Below are positions 8,363-17,184 of a stretch of DNA of 64,000 nucleotides, piece by piece. The stretch covers positions 3,299,001 to 3,363,000 of the forward strand of contig NZ_CP120683.1 in assembly GCF_030506325.1 (NCBI RefSeq). The letters run 5' to 3'. Source of the DNA: Tunicatimonas pelagia. GTDB lineage: Bacteria > Bacteroidota > Bacteroidia > Cytophagales > Cyclobacteriaceae. Each line of letters opens with the position of its first letter. Positions within the stretch are counted from its first letter, which is position 1. The translations under genes were made by a program, and so were the position numbers. The notes beneath the pieces are model-generated. The model saw only the letters and a program-made list of their open reading frames with translations, was not told the DNA's origin and made no database searches.

Positions 8363-8378
8363 TTTGATTAATGTCAAA
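8363..8378. promoter_or_regulatory. Candidate Crp/Fnr operator
   Basis: TTTGATTAATGTCAAA: 5-bp inverted repeats separated by six bases, the spacing of Crp/Fnr half-sites. It is 37 bp ahead of the membrane-protein gene and 35 bp ahead of the regulator. Binding is inferred from layout only. Confidence 0.4.
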
Positions 8379-8415
8379 GCAAATAACTATCACTTAGGCT
8401 TTCTTAGATGAAAAA

Positions 8416-8808
8416 ATGAAATCACTCATCCATAGAATCAGTATCAATAATATTTTTCTTATTGACTCAATTGGTGCATTATATACTTCCTTTGTCCTAC
8501 TATTTTTCCTGATCGTTATTCCTGATTTAATTGGTATTTCTACCAGCATTTTGTCACTGCTAGCTTTAATTGCTCTTGTTTTTGGAGTATTTTCTATGAT
8601 TTCACAACGGGTCGGTAACTCGCAAAAACTACAACTGTTAAGGATAATAATACTTGGAAACATAACTTACGTTCTGCTAACCACCTACATCTTAGTCTCC
8701 CACTTTAGCGTGATTCACTGGATTGGGAAAATTCATTTCACTCTAGAAGTTCTGACGATAGTAACACTTATCGTGATAGAGATTCGTATTGTCCAGAAAA
8801 GAATTTAA
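8416..8808 (+). CDS. Small four-helix membrane protein, unknown function
   Basis: A 130-residue protein with four hydrophobic helices (about residues 22-42, 45-65, 77-97 and 102-125) and basic loops. No family is recognised; the arrangement resembles small SdpI- or DUF-type membrane proteins often paired with a Crp/Fnr regulator in Bacteroidota. It starts at ATG 8416 and is divergent from the Crp/Fnr gene, with a candidate operator in between, so it is probably under that regulator's control. Confidence 0.65.
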   Translation: MKSLIHRISINNIFLIDSIGALYTSFVLLFFLIVIPDLIGISTSILSLLALIALVFGVFSMISQRVGNSQKLQLLRIIILGNITYVLLTTYILVSHFSVIHWIGKIHFTLEVLTIVTLIVIEIRIVQKRI

Positions 8809-8814
8809 TGAAAG

Positions 8815-8960
8815 TAAACTATCGTTCAATTCACTTTTACTACTTTTTAACTAATAGTTTTTGTAACCAGTAATAAGCGAGTAAACACACTATGCTTATC
8901 CTTTAGCAAATGGTAGACACAAAACAGTAGCACAAATATTACTTAAACTATCGTTCAATT
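8815..8960. repeat. Direct repeat of a 17-mer flanking a 112-bp spacer
   Basis: TAAACTATCGTTCAATT occurs at 8815-8831 and 8944-8960. Its inner 15 bases occur again at 11883-11897 inside a coding region. The right copy overlaps the stop codon of the TPR gene. No gene is seen in the spacer. Confidence 0.55.
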
Positions 8961-10790
8961 TATATTAAAATCTCCTCGTAGATTGCGGAAGCGTTTGCGA
9001 ACATCGGCTACGTAAATACTACCGGGATACTCTCGCATAAATTGGGTGTAGAGTTCCATTGCCTTTTCGGTATCTTTTAGCTGTTCTTCGTAGATGCGTC
9101 CCGTCATGAAAAGCGCATCATCACCCAAAATATCGTAATTATACGATTCTGTTATTTTTTCTAACCGACTTAGTGACTGATCAAAGTTCCCCAGCTGCAG
9201 CTGCACCTTGGCTACTAACCAATGTATTTCATCTTCCAACGGATGGCTTTGGTAGGTACTTAGCATACTATCTAACTTAGCTAGAGCTTCTTGCTGCCTA
9301 TTTTGAAACAAAAGCAACTCCGCATCGGCGTAGGCTTGCATCGCAGCACCAGACGTATCTAACGCTGTATTATTTTGAATGAGCAGGCTCAGCGACATAG
9401 CATCGTTGGCAATTTCGCGAGTAGTCGCTTCCTTTAGCACGTTCAAATGATCTTGCGCTAGTTGGAAGTCGCCTTTGTAGTACGACAGTTTGGCGTTACG
9501 TAATTTGGCTTCGTAGCCAACCGGTTCTTCTTTGTGCGCCTTTTCTACTTGAGCGTACAACAGCGTAGATTCCCACGATTGATTCATAAGCACGTAGATG
9601 TCACCCATATCCAGCTTGCTTTGTGCCTTAATTTCCCGACTTGCCTTCGGGTTACTAGTTACTTCCTGAAGAATGGTAATTGCCCGGTCTTTTTCGTTCA
9701 TGTAAAAAGCGTAGAGCAATGCCTGACTTCGCATCGCTTCTAGCGTAGCGGCACTTGGCCCAATGGGTGAGCCTTTACTCTCATCAATAAAATTTTGATA
9801 ATCTTGAATGAGTTTAATAATTTCCTCCTGCTGCACCGGAAATTGGTTTTTTACCAACTCTTCTCGAGCTTTAATCTTGTACCGCCGGGCCGAAACGTAG
9901 TTAGATGTGCGCGGATGACGCTCAATTACGTAATCGTACATTTTGAGCGCATTGTCATAATCTTGGTTTTCCAGCGCGATCTGAGCTACGTTCATTACTT
10001 CGTCGCCATCGGTACGCTGCCGACGATCTACCGCTCGGGCTTGCATAAACGCCCCGTAAAAGTTTTTCTGTTGTAAATTGATCCAGATGAGCAGTTCGCT
10101 ATACAACGGGTTATCAGCATCCTTCTGAATGCGATCTAGCAGCAAATTAGCCATGCTGTCCAAATCTTCATCTTCGGTCAGAATACTTTGCAACACATTT
10201 TTGACGTAGCTAACGCGAGACGGATCCTCATTAGCATAGCTAAGGTATTCTAGTACCATCTGATCCACTTTATTCAGTCGGCGGTATACATTGGCTAATT
10301 CCAGAGCGTAAAGGCTAGGGTCGCCACTGGTTTGCCTTCCTGCCATATAAATGCTCACCGCTCGCTCTATTAACTCATGTTTAATGAGATGGCCCGCCAC
10401 AATACGCACTTGGTAAGTGTCTGTTTTGGCTTTTTCAAATACTTGCGTAAAGTACTTTTCGGCTTCAGCATCTTCACCTTGCCGTAAGTGTACAATGCCC
10501 GCATCTAACTGGTACAAAATATTGGTAGGGTAGTGGCGCAAAGCTTTGGTAAGATATTTTTCCGCTTCGGTTAGATAGCCATTGTTTATTAGCAGCCGAA
10601 AGTAACGGTCGTGGATGATAGGAATGTTTTTCTTTTTCCCGACCAATTCATCGTAGAGCGTTTTTGCTTTTTCAATTTCGCCTTTATCATCGTATTGCTG
10701 CGCTAACTCTATTTGCTGCGTATTTTGCCCATAGGCAAGCATGTTAGCGTTTGTTAGTAAAATAATAACCCAGATTATCGTACGGATCAT
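8955..10790 (-). CDS. Secreted tetratricopeptide-repeat protein
   Basis: A long TPR solenoid with a signal peptide. Repeated units of 34 residues are visible, for example AEKYLTKALRHYPTNILYQL, AEAEKYFTQVFEKAKTD, YDNALKMYDYVIERHP, and the C-terminal KAMELYTQFMREYPGS. The last unit resembles outer-membrane assembly lipoproteins of the BamD/YbgF kind. I take ATG 10790 (MIRTIIWVIILLTNANMLAYGQ), which gives a clean signal peptide; an ATG at 10829 would add 13 polar residues before it. The partner is unknown; TPRs bind other proteins. The gene's 5' end faces the DnaA-box cluster. Confidence 0.8.
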   Translation of the reverse strand: MIRTIIWVIILLTNANMLAYGQNTQQIELAQQYDDKGEIEKAKTLYDELVGKKKNIPIIHDRYFRLLINNGYLTEAEKYLTKALRHYPTNILYQLDAGIVHLRQGEDAEAEKYFTQVFEKAKTDTYQVRIVAGHLIKHELIERAVSIYMAGRQTSGDPSLYALELANVYRRLNKVDQMVLEYLSYANEDPSRVSYVKNVLQSILTEDEDLDSMANLLLDRIQKDADNPLYSELLIWINLQQKNFYGAFMQARAVDRRQRTDGDEVMNVAQIALENQDYDNALKMYDYVIERHPRTSNYVSARRYKIKAREELVKNQFPVQQEEIIKLIQDYQNFIDESKGSPIGPSAATLEAMRSQALLYAFYMNEKDRAITILQEVTSNPKASREIKAQSKLDMGDIYVLMNQSWESTLLYAQVEKAHKEEPVGYEAKLRNAKLSYYKGDFQLAQDHLNVLKEATTREIANDAMSLSLLIQNNTALDTSGAAMQAYADAELLLFQNRQQEALAKLDSMLSTYQSHPLEDEIHWLVAKVQLQLGNFDQSLSRLEKITESYNYDILGDDALFMTGRIYEEQLKDTEKAMELYTQFMREYPGSIYVADVRKRFRNLRGDFNIN

Positions 10791-10829
10791 AGTTTGTGGT
10801 TTGACAGCGGATAACTTTTGAACTAACAT

Positions 10830-11212
10830 ACTACATTATTAATTAATTATTTTTCTTCGAAATTATTATTAATTATTACGCTGTGGATTTGTGAATAACT
10901 CCCGTCAAATAAGCCAATTATTGAGCTTTGTGAATAACTCCGATAATTATCTACAAATTACTAACACACTTATCCACAATTAATCAGTTGACTTACAAAC
11001 ACTTATACGTAAATTATTCATTTGTTAACTAATATGTGGATAACTATATGGATAATATTAAAAGTGCATAACACTGTGTATAACTTACGTTGAGGAGTGA
11101 ATAACCCCCCGAAATGGTGAAATTATTTGAGAGTAGTGAATAACAAGCTGTTTATTAACAAGTTATTGTTAGCTTTTCCACAGGTTATTCACTCGATAAT
11201 GTGGATAACTCC
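10830..11212. other. Cluster of DnaA boxes in AT-rich DNA: candidate chromosomal origin (oriC)
   Basis: Three exact DnaA boxes (TTATCCACA or its inverse TGTGGATAA) lie at 10970-10978, 11035-11043 and 11200-11208. Single-mismatch boxes lie at 10890-10898, 10929-10937, 10947-10955, 11047-11055, 11075-11083 and 11174-11182, with weaker ones at 11096 and 11135. The 13-mer TGTGRATAACTCC occurs three times (10890, 10929 and 11200). An A/T-only-looking stretch at 10835-10880 could serve as the unwinding element. The last boxes run into the 3' end of the next gene. There is no coding region otherwise. mnmG and a parS-like site are 3-6 kb away. Against it: neighbouring genes are not arranged as leading-strand genes on both sides, and dnaA itself is not here. 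Confidence 0.7.
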
Positions 11213-13254
11213 CCAATGATAATGTTGAGATCGCTACGTTCCCAGTTAGCCCGTAGATCAATAATCTCTTCTTCGGTGTAGAAGTAAACTGGTTCGGGTT
11301 CTTCCTGAGAAAGAATGCTACCGGCTTCCCATTCTCCGTCTTCATCGGCATCTACCAAAATTCGGATTTGGTATTTGCCGGGTGGTACCAGCTTGAATGA
11401 GAATTTTTGGGCATCTCTAATTTCTCGGATTAACTCAAACTGTTGGTTGAGTAGTTGCACAGTGTAGCGGGGGTATTCGGTGGTTACCGTGCCACTAATG
11501 GCTCCGTAATCTTCAGGATTTTTGAATGAGAATTTTTGGATGATTTGTTCACTGCTGTCGTTTTCTACACTCATAAAACTTCCTCCGCTCGCGTAAAAAT
11601 TGAAGGAGCGTAAATCGGTAGTAACTTCTTCTCGGTCGTAAGTTTTGGGTAAAAACTGTTGGTTAATCTGGGTGGTGTCTACATAACTTGTAAGTAAGGC
11701 GAGTTTAGCCTCTTCTTCCTCTAGCGATTTAATGCTATCGAGAACAGCTCGATCTGGATTTGCTTTCTTAGCTATTACAAATTGCTGTAGCCAACCGAGG
11801 CGGTTTTCTCCAGAAGCATCAGTTTCATTTTTCAGACTGTCTAAATAAACGGTTTGTTGGCGGACTCTATCTTTGTAAGATGAACTATCGTTCAATTTTA
11901 GGTAATAAATTACGCTATCCACAATCTGCGACTGATCTACGGGTACATCTAGTCCAACCTGATCGGAATGTTCGCTCCACTGGAGCGCTTGGCTATAATC
12001 GATGGGTAGATAAAATAGTGTATCGTAGCTCAATAAGATACTATCAGTATTTATTTGGGCAACGGGTTTAGAAAATACGAAAGTACCTGAGATAGTATCT
12101 GTAACTTCGTTGTCACCTGATATAAACTGAGTAGTGAAATCAGCAATCTTTCGGCGACTTTCAGTAAACTTCAAATAAAGCAGAGTATCGGGCAGTAATT
12201 GTTGAGCGGAGTCAGTAGCTGAAATAGTAATGGCTAAACTATCTTGCTTTAACGTATTGTAAATACGAACGACTTTTTGCTCATCTTGAAAATTGCTAAA
12301 CAGCACAATGCTAGTATCAGATAGATTGAATGCAACTGAATCTTTTAGAAAATCCAGCGTAGCCTGGCCAACCCGCTCGGCTGCTGAAAGCGAATAACTG
12401 TCTAGTGACTTATTGAATTTTATCTCAAAGTATTTTCCATTAACCCGAGCACTTTGCAACCGAATGGGGCGAATGTCTTGCCGTTGAATAACTAGGTCTC
12501 TGATTTTATTTAATGCGTAAACCGAGTCAGTAATAGTTATTGAATCGGCCTGAACCAACTTATTAATGTCGGTTCCTAAGTACACCGGTTCAGATTTAAA
12601 ACCGAAGGGTTCGTTATTTGAGTCAATTTTCAGGTTGCCATTTTCATCAACGTAGGCGTATATATTGTATAAGCCTTCCCGAATGTAGCGGATAGTATAG
12701 TCACCGCCTGTATCGGTTTTCGCTAAATACATGGGTGGGCCAGTGAAAGCATCTAACGTATCGTTCACATCATAAAGCGCAACCACCACATCCTCAACAG
12801 GCTGTTGGGTCATCAAAGCTCGAACGTTACCGCTTACCTGAAAGGAGTCAATTTCGGGCCCAGTACTAAACGCAACGATCAGATTTTCGGCAGGATTTTT
12901 TTCCGAAGCGTCTTTAATTCCCTCTCGGAAGTTAAAAGTATAGGTAGTGCTATCCCTCAGTTCTTCCTCAATTTCTAAAAAGAGCGTTCGTTTGCTTACG
13001 TAAAAACTATAATCCTCTATTGGTGGGGTGATAATAAGCTCTTGCTTTAGTTCGCGGCCTTCTATGTACTCGTCAAATTCTAGCTCAATCTTATCTTCAT
13101 CGAAATTAACGGTTTCTAACTCAGGGTACATTCTGACTAATTTGGGTGGGATAGAATCTTTTGGTCCACCAGTGGGAGTTCCTTGTCGGGCACACGATCC
13201 AACCATGATTAGCAAAACCCAAAGTGCGAGTAACCAACTGTATTGTTTTATCAT
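11185..13254 (-). CDS. Ig-like (Big_5/SbsA) domain lipoprotein
   Basis: A 689-residue exported lipoprotein with lipobox MVGSC, C20. The segment GTPTGGPKDSIPPKLVRMYP followed by FDEDKIELEFDEYIE (about residues 25-65) is the Ig-like Big_5 domain found at the N-terminus of many Bacteroidota lipoproteins. A CarboxypepD_reg- or SdrD-like beta domain follows around residues 140-215 (GLYNIYAYVDENGNLKIDS). The end carries a second such domain (VPPGKYQIRILVDADEDGEW). It is probably a surface or periplasmic structural protein. Its last codons contain a DnaA box, so its 3' end overlaps the candidate origin. Confidence 0.8.
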   Translation of the reverse strand: MIKQYSWLLALWVLLIMVGSCARQGTPTGGPKDSIPPKLVRMYPELETVNFDEDKIELEFDEYIEGRELKQELIITPPIEDYSFYVSKRTLFLEIEEELRDSTTYTFNFREGIKDASEKNPAENLIVAFSTGPEIDSFQVSGNVRALMTQQPVEDVVVALYDVNDTLDAFTGPPMYLAKTDTGGDYTIRYIREGLYNIYAYVDENGNLKIDSNNEPFGFKSEPVYLGTDINKLVQADSITITDSVYALNKIRDLVIQRQDIRPIRLQSARVNGKYFEIKFNKSLDSYSLSAAERVGQATLDFLKDSVAFNLSDTSIVLFSNFQDEQKVVRIYNTLKQDSLAITISATDSAQQLLPDTLLYLKFTESRRKIADFTTQFISGDNEVTDTISGTFVFSKPVAQINTDSILLSYDTLFYLPIDYSQALQWSEHSDQVGLDVPVDQSQIVDSVIYYLKLNDSSSYKDRVRQQTVYLDSLKNETDASGENRLGWLQQFVIAKKANPDRAVLDSIKSLEEEEAKLALLTSYVDTTQINQQFLPKTYDREEVTTDLRSFNFYASGGSFMSVENDSSEQIIQKFSFKNPEDYGAISGTVTTEYPRYTVQLLNQQFELIREIRDAQKFSFKLVPPGKYQIRILVDADEDGEWEAGSILSQEEPEPVYFYTEEEIIDLRANWERSDLNIIIGELSTLSSE

Positions 13255-13287
13255 GTTTTTAGTAGTTCGGTATTTATTACTAAACGC

Positions 13288-13991
13288 CTATTTGGAAGCT
13301 TTCTTTTGATTATTTATATACAGCACCGTAGAAATTGCTAGTATATTTCGATAAGAACCGCGTTGTCCTGAAAGGTGATACATCAGCCCGGTTTGTAATT
13401 TATACTGTCGGTTGAAAAACCAGCCAATTCCGGCAAACAACCGATTTTCGCCACTTCCTCCCGGTTAAATGACCATAAGTATTCATTTGTTACAATAGCG
13501 TAAAGTTCTCCTGGGTCAAGCTGCTCACCGTTAAGTGGGCTATCAAAACCTAATTGATACCGCAAGCGGTTGGTAAATCCTGAATCTCGAATACGTTGCT
13601 CCAGCTGTACCCAGCTAGCAATTCGTTTTCCTGCTAAGGCATAAATTACAAACGCAAATTGTTCCATAAACCGATGCTCACGAAAATTGCGGGATTCGGG
13701 AGAGCGTAATTGAAAAGCGTAACCGCCGCTGAGCTTCTTGTTCCCCCACAATTCGTAGGTAGCAAAAACCTGGGTTTCGTTGAGGTTCCACTGAAAATCA
13801 GTCTGATTTTCTTCATCTTGATATTCTACCATCGTTCCCCTTTGCTTGATGTTTACGTTGAGTGACCAGCGGCTTTGAAATTTCTGTGTAAACGATAACC
13901 CGGGTTTCCACTGAAGGAGAGTGCTGGATTGGGCTAAGCAGTAAACATTTGCTGAAATAGCTGCGATGAAGATGAAAAAAAATAAACGCAC
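13288..13991 (-). pseudogene. DUF2490 outer-membrane protein, frameshifted near the 3' end
   Basis: The open frame from ATG 13991 stops at 13383 after 202 residues and shows a signal peptide and the DUF2490 pattern (QWNLNETQVFATYELW, YAFQLRSPESRNFREHRFMEQ). The family's C-terminal part is not in this frame. It appears in another frame from about 13465 down to a TAG at 13288, reading ENRLFAGIGWFFNRQYKLQ and then LMYHLSGQRGSYRN. Adding one base near 13465-13470 (a CCGGGAGG context) would restore a protein of normal length. This is either a real single-base deletion or a sequencing error. Intact members are outer-membrane barrels of unknown function. Confidence 0.72.
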
Positions 13992-13998
13992 GATAAGG

Positions 13999-14574
13999 TT
14001 AATAGAGGAAATTATCGAGTAACCGACGTATAATCAATCGCTTTTGCTGAAGAACACTCTGAGAGTTGAATAACATTTCGTACGAATGGACTTCGGAACC
14101 TTCGTTTAAACTGACTTCTAGTTCGTAGTTCTGGGTATTTTCACTAGTTAGCTCTTGGTAATCGTCAGTTTGGTTAGGTAAAAACTGACGCTGAATCCGC
14201 TGTATAGTGTGTCGGCTATAACCATTAGTTAAGACTGAATCGGTGCGTAGACGGACTGAATCAGGAATTTCTTCAAAACGGGTTAGTTCTTCAATGTCCT
14301 GAAGTTTACCATCGTCATTAAACTCTATGTTAAACCTTCTTCTATTTCTTACTAATTTTGTTTCGTAACTCAAGTTTTTTCCGTCAGTTTCTCGGTAAAA
14401 CCGCTTTCTCCGGGATTCTTTCAACCAAATACTATCTAAATAATCTTGAGCAACTTTTGGTATTTCTTGCAGCTTGATCCGTTTTTCTTGCTCTTGCTTT
14501 ACATACTCTTGAGCACGACTCGGTACGAAGAACATCCCCATTAGCCCGGCGACAATTATGATACGATAGAGCAT
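13999..14574 (-). CDS. Secreted protein of unknown function, PepSY-like
   Basis: A 191-residue protein with a signal peptide (MLYRIIIVAGLMGMFFVPSRAQ). The rest is charged and mixed alpha/beta; segments such as IPKVAQDYLDSIWLKES and RRRFNIEFNDDGKLQDIEE resemble the PepSY-like fold of Bacteroidota periplasmic proteins. I do not recognise a precise family. It lies 7 bp downstream of the DUF2490 start on the upstream side and 6 bp after mnmG, so it is probably in an operon with both. Confidence 0.6.
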   Translation of the reverse strand: MLYRIIIVAGLMGMFFVPSRAQEYVKQEQEKRIKLQEIPKVAQDYLDSIWLKESRRKRFYRETDGKNLSYETKLVRNRRRFNIEFNDDGKLQDIEELTRFEEIPDSVRLRTDSVLTNGYSRHTIQRIQRQFLPNQTDDYQELTSENTQNYELEVSLNEGSEVHSYEMLFNSQSVLQQKRLIIRRLLDNFLY

Positions 14575-14580
14575 GAACCT

Positions 14581-16446
14581 CTATTTGCCGAGATAAATCA
14601 TAATGACTGACACATCTGCCGGAGACACGCCGCTAATCCGGGAAGCTTGACCAATCGTTTGTGGACGAATTTTTCCTAGCTTCTCACGTGCTTCAGTTGA
14701 CAATGCTTTTACGGTGTTGTAATCGAAGTCACCGGGAATTCGGTAATCTTCCAAACTTTCCACTCGCTCGGCGTGCTGGCGTTCTTTTTCCAAATAGCTT
14801 TCGTACTTGGTCAGAATTTCTACTTGTTCTTTTACCTCCTCGTCTATTGGCTGGAAGTATTTTTGTAAAGTAGAATCAAGTTTTACTAAAGTTTTAACCG
14901 TAATTTCGGGACGCTTTAGTAACTGATGAATACTTACTTTTTCTTTAATAGTAGCAGTCGATATTTCATCTAGCCCTTCGTTTATTTCCTGGGGAGCAGC
15001 TTTTCGTTGTTTAATTTCGGTCATTACTTCTTTAATAGCATTCCGCTTATCAAATACTTTTTCTAAACGCGAATTATCAATTAGCCCGAGCTGGTGCCCC
15101 TTTTCGGTAAGTCGTAGGTCAGCATTATCCTGCCGGAGCAACAGTCGAAACTCGGCTCGGGAAGTAAACATTCGGTAGGGCTCTTCGGTACCCTTATTAA
15201 TTAAATCATCAATTAGTACTCCAATGTAGGCTTCAGATCGGCGCAAAATGAGGGGTTCCTGCTCTTGAACCTTAAGGTGAGCGTTGATACCAGCCATCAG
15301 ACCTTGGCAAGCCGCTTCTTCGTAACCGGTAGTTCCATTAATTTGCCCAGCGAAAAATAGATTCTCAATCACTTTAGTTTCTAAACTTAGCGAAAGTTGC
15401 GTCGGTGGAAAATAGTCATATTCAATGGCGTAGCCGGGACGAAATAATTTAGCGTTCTCAAAACCAGGAATATGGCGGATGGCTTGGTGCTGTACTTCTT
15501 CGGGTAATGAAGTAGAAAACCCGTTAACGTATACTTCCACCGTATCCCAGCCTTCGGGTTCTACAAATATCTGGTGGCGTTCGCGCTCGGCAAATCGGTT
15601 AATTTTATCTTCAATCGACGGACAATATCGCGGACCTTGCGCCTGGATTCGTCCGTTAAACATGGGTGAACGATCAAACCCGCTTTCTAATACTTCGTGA
15701 ACAGTAGGGTTCGTATACGTAATATGGCAGCTTCGCTGATGCGTGAGTGGCTGAGTATCGGTAAACGAAAACTTACCAGGGTTTTCATCACCGGGCTGCT
15801 CTTCCATTTTGCTATAGTCTAGTGAGCGACCGTCTACTCGGGGTGGAGTCCCGGTTTTCATTCGTCCGGCCTCAAATTCCAAACTGATAAGTTGCTCGGT
15901 AATCCCTTTAGAAGCCCGCTCACCCGAACGCCCTCCGCCCATCTGCTTGTCACCAATATGGATTAAGCCATTCAGAAATGTACCATTGGTTAAGATAACG
16001 GTTTGGGATTTAATCTCCAGTCCGATACTGGTTTTCACTCCTACCACCTTCTCCCCTTCTACCAGAATTTCGGCCACCATTTCTTGCAGAAAGTCTAGGT
16101 TTGGAATTTTCTCCAATTGCATTCGCCAAGCCTCGGTGAAACGCGCCCGATCATTTTGGGTTCTTGGACTCCACATGGCCGGGCCTTTAGAGCGGTTTAG
16201 CATTCGAAACTGAATGGCTGATACATCAGTAACAATACCAGACAGTCCGCCCAGCGCATCAATTTCCCGAACAATTTGCCCTTTGGCTACACCACCCATT
16301 GCCGGATTACAAGACATCTGACCCATTTTGGCCATATCCATTGTGATAAGTAATGTTTTAGAACCCAAGTTTGCGGCAGCGGCGGCAGCCTCATTTCCAG
16401 CGTGCCCTGCTCCTACCACAACTACATCGTATTTTTCGAATAGCAT
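14581..16446 (-). CDS. mnmG: tRNA uridine-5-carboxymethylaminomethyl(34) synthesis enzyme MnmG
   Basis: An FAD enzyme that works with MnmE (GTPase) to modify the wobble uridine of several tRNAs. The N-terminal dinucleotide fold is VVVVGAGHAGNEAAAAAANLG (first glycine near residue 12). The family signature MSCNPAMGGVAKGQIVREIDALGG is at residues 45-68, and TGTPPRVDG near residue 200. Length, 621 residues, is standard. ATG 16446. mnmG (gidA) sits beside the replication origin in many bacteria. Here a parS-like site lies 259 bp upstream and a DnaA-box cluster 3.4 kb downstream. Confidence 0.97.
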   Translation of the reverse strand: MLFEKYDVVVVGAGHAGNEAAAAAANLGSKTLLITMDMAKMGQMSCNPAMGGVAKGQIVREIDALGGLSGIVTDVSAIQFRMLNRSKGPAMWSPRTQNDRARFTEAWRMQLEKIPNLDFLQEMVAEILVEGEKVVGVKTSIGLEIKSQTVILTNGTFLNGLIHIGDKQMGGGRSGERASKGITEQLISLEFEAGRMKTGTPPRVDGRSLDYSKMEEQPGDENPGKFSFTDTQPLTHQRSCHITYTNPTVHEVLESGFDRSPMFNGRIQAQGPRYCPSIEDKINRFAERERHQIFVEPEGWDTVEVYVNGFSTSLPEEVQHQAIRHIPGFENAKLFRPGYAIEYDYFPPTQLSLSLETKVIENLFFAGQINGTTGYEEAACQGLMAGINAHLKVQEQEPLILRRSEAYIGVLIDDLINKGTEEPYRMFTSRAEFRLLLRQDNADLRLTEKGHQLGLIDNSRLEKVFDKRNAIKEVMTEIKQRKAAPQEINEGLDEISTATIKEKVSIHQLLKRPEITVKTLVKLDSTLQKYFQPIDEEVKEQVEILTKYESYLEKERQHAERVESLEDYRIPGDFDYNTVKALSTEAREKLGKIRPQTIGQASRISGVSPADVSVIMIYLGK

Positions 16447-16704
16447 ATCTCTACGTAAGTTTCTCTTCTTCTTTACAAGTAAAATTAGTATTTCGTTTCC
16501 ACTTTTTCTGATTTCTATTGCCGAAATAATGAAGTCTTCTTTTTAAGGTGCTTTGCTGTATTACGGACACAGAAACGGTAGAAGGTGAAGAGTGAAAGGT
16601 AGCTAATCTTTGCAGAGAATCTTTATCGTGTATATTCTCTTTTAGATCTACTAGATGCCTCATTTCAAGTAGGTTACGTTACGGTTCGTGAAGTAAATTG
16701 TTAA

Positions 16705-16720
16705 TGTTCCACGTGGAACG
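16705..16720. promoter_or_regulatory. parS-like centromere site
   Basis: TGTTCCACGTGGAACG contains a perfect 14-bp palindrome, GTTCCACGTGGAAC. It matches the widely conserved ParB-binding consensus TGTTNCACGTGNAACA at all but the last base. parS sites cluster near origins. It lies in the roughly 300-bp non-coding stretch 16447-16743, in which I see no gene. Confidence 0.75.
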
Positions 16721-16743
16721 TGGGCGTGAAGCGGTTTGGGATA

Positions 16744-17184
16744 CTAAGAGAGGTGAAAATTCTGGAAGTAAAGGTTTACAAACTTATTCTCTAGGGAACG
16801 CATTTCTAACTTCTCGGCATCGGTAGAATCTTTGAATCCGAGTAAGTGGAGAATGCCGTGAACAATCACTCGTAGAAATTCAGATAGAAACGAAGCACTC
16901 AATTGATGGGCATTTTCCCTAACCCGGTCGATACTAATAAAAATATCACCTTCTAAAGACTGATTAATATCGTCGCGATTATCAAAGGTAATAATATCAG
17001 TATAATAATCATGAGAAAGATACTGCTGGTTAATGCTGAGAAGATACTCATCTGAACAGAAAATATAGTTGATTTCCTGAACAGACTGGTTGTGTTGACT
17101 AACAACTTCGAGCAACCAATCTGGAGTGGGAACAAGAAGGTTTTGAGGGTCAAAGTCTATATCCTCTACGAAAAATTGAATCAC
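16744..17184 (-). CDS. ybeY: Endoribonuclease YbeY, 16S rRNA maturation factor
   Basis: A zinc-dependent RNase needed for 16S rRNA 3'-end processing and ribosome quality control. The metal motif is visible near the C-terminus as VHGILHLLGFKDSTD; the third histidine of the textbook HGxLHLxGYDH is replaced by K-D, as is common in Bacteroidota. EYLLSINQQYLSHDYYTDIITF is the other conserved block. I take GTG 17184, which overlaps the TAG stop of the upstream gene (TAGTG), and not the TTG at 17217, because homologues begin at this IQFFVED strand. It is translationally coupled to the ATPase gene before it. Confidence 0.92.
   Translation of the reverse strand: MIQFFVEDIDFDPQNLLVPTPDWLLEVVSQHNQSVQEINYIFCSDEYLLSINQQYLSHDYYTDIITFDNRDDINQSLEGDIFISIDRVRENAHQLSASFLSEFLRVIVHGILHLLGFKDSTDAEKLEMRSLENKFVNLYFQNFHLS

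Noticed and set aside
11185-11351. 60-codon frame inside the end of the Ig-like gene, over the origin candidate
   Set aside because: A shadow of the larger gene in another frame; no independent support.
16451-16663. 70-codon frame in the mnmG upstream region
   Set aside because: No signal, motif or plausible composition; the region is better explained as mnmG promoter plus a parS-like site.
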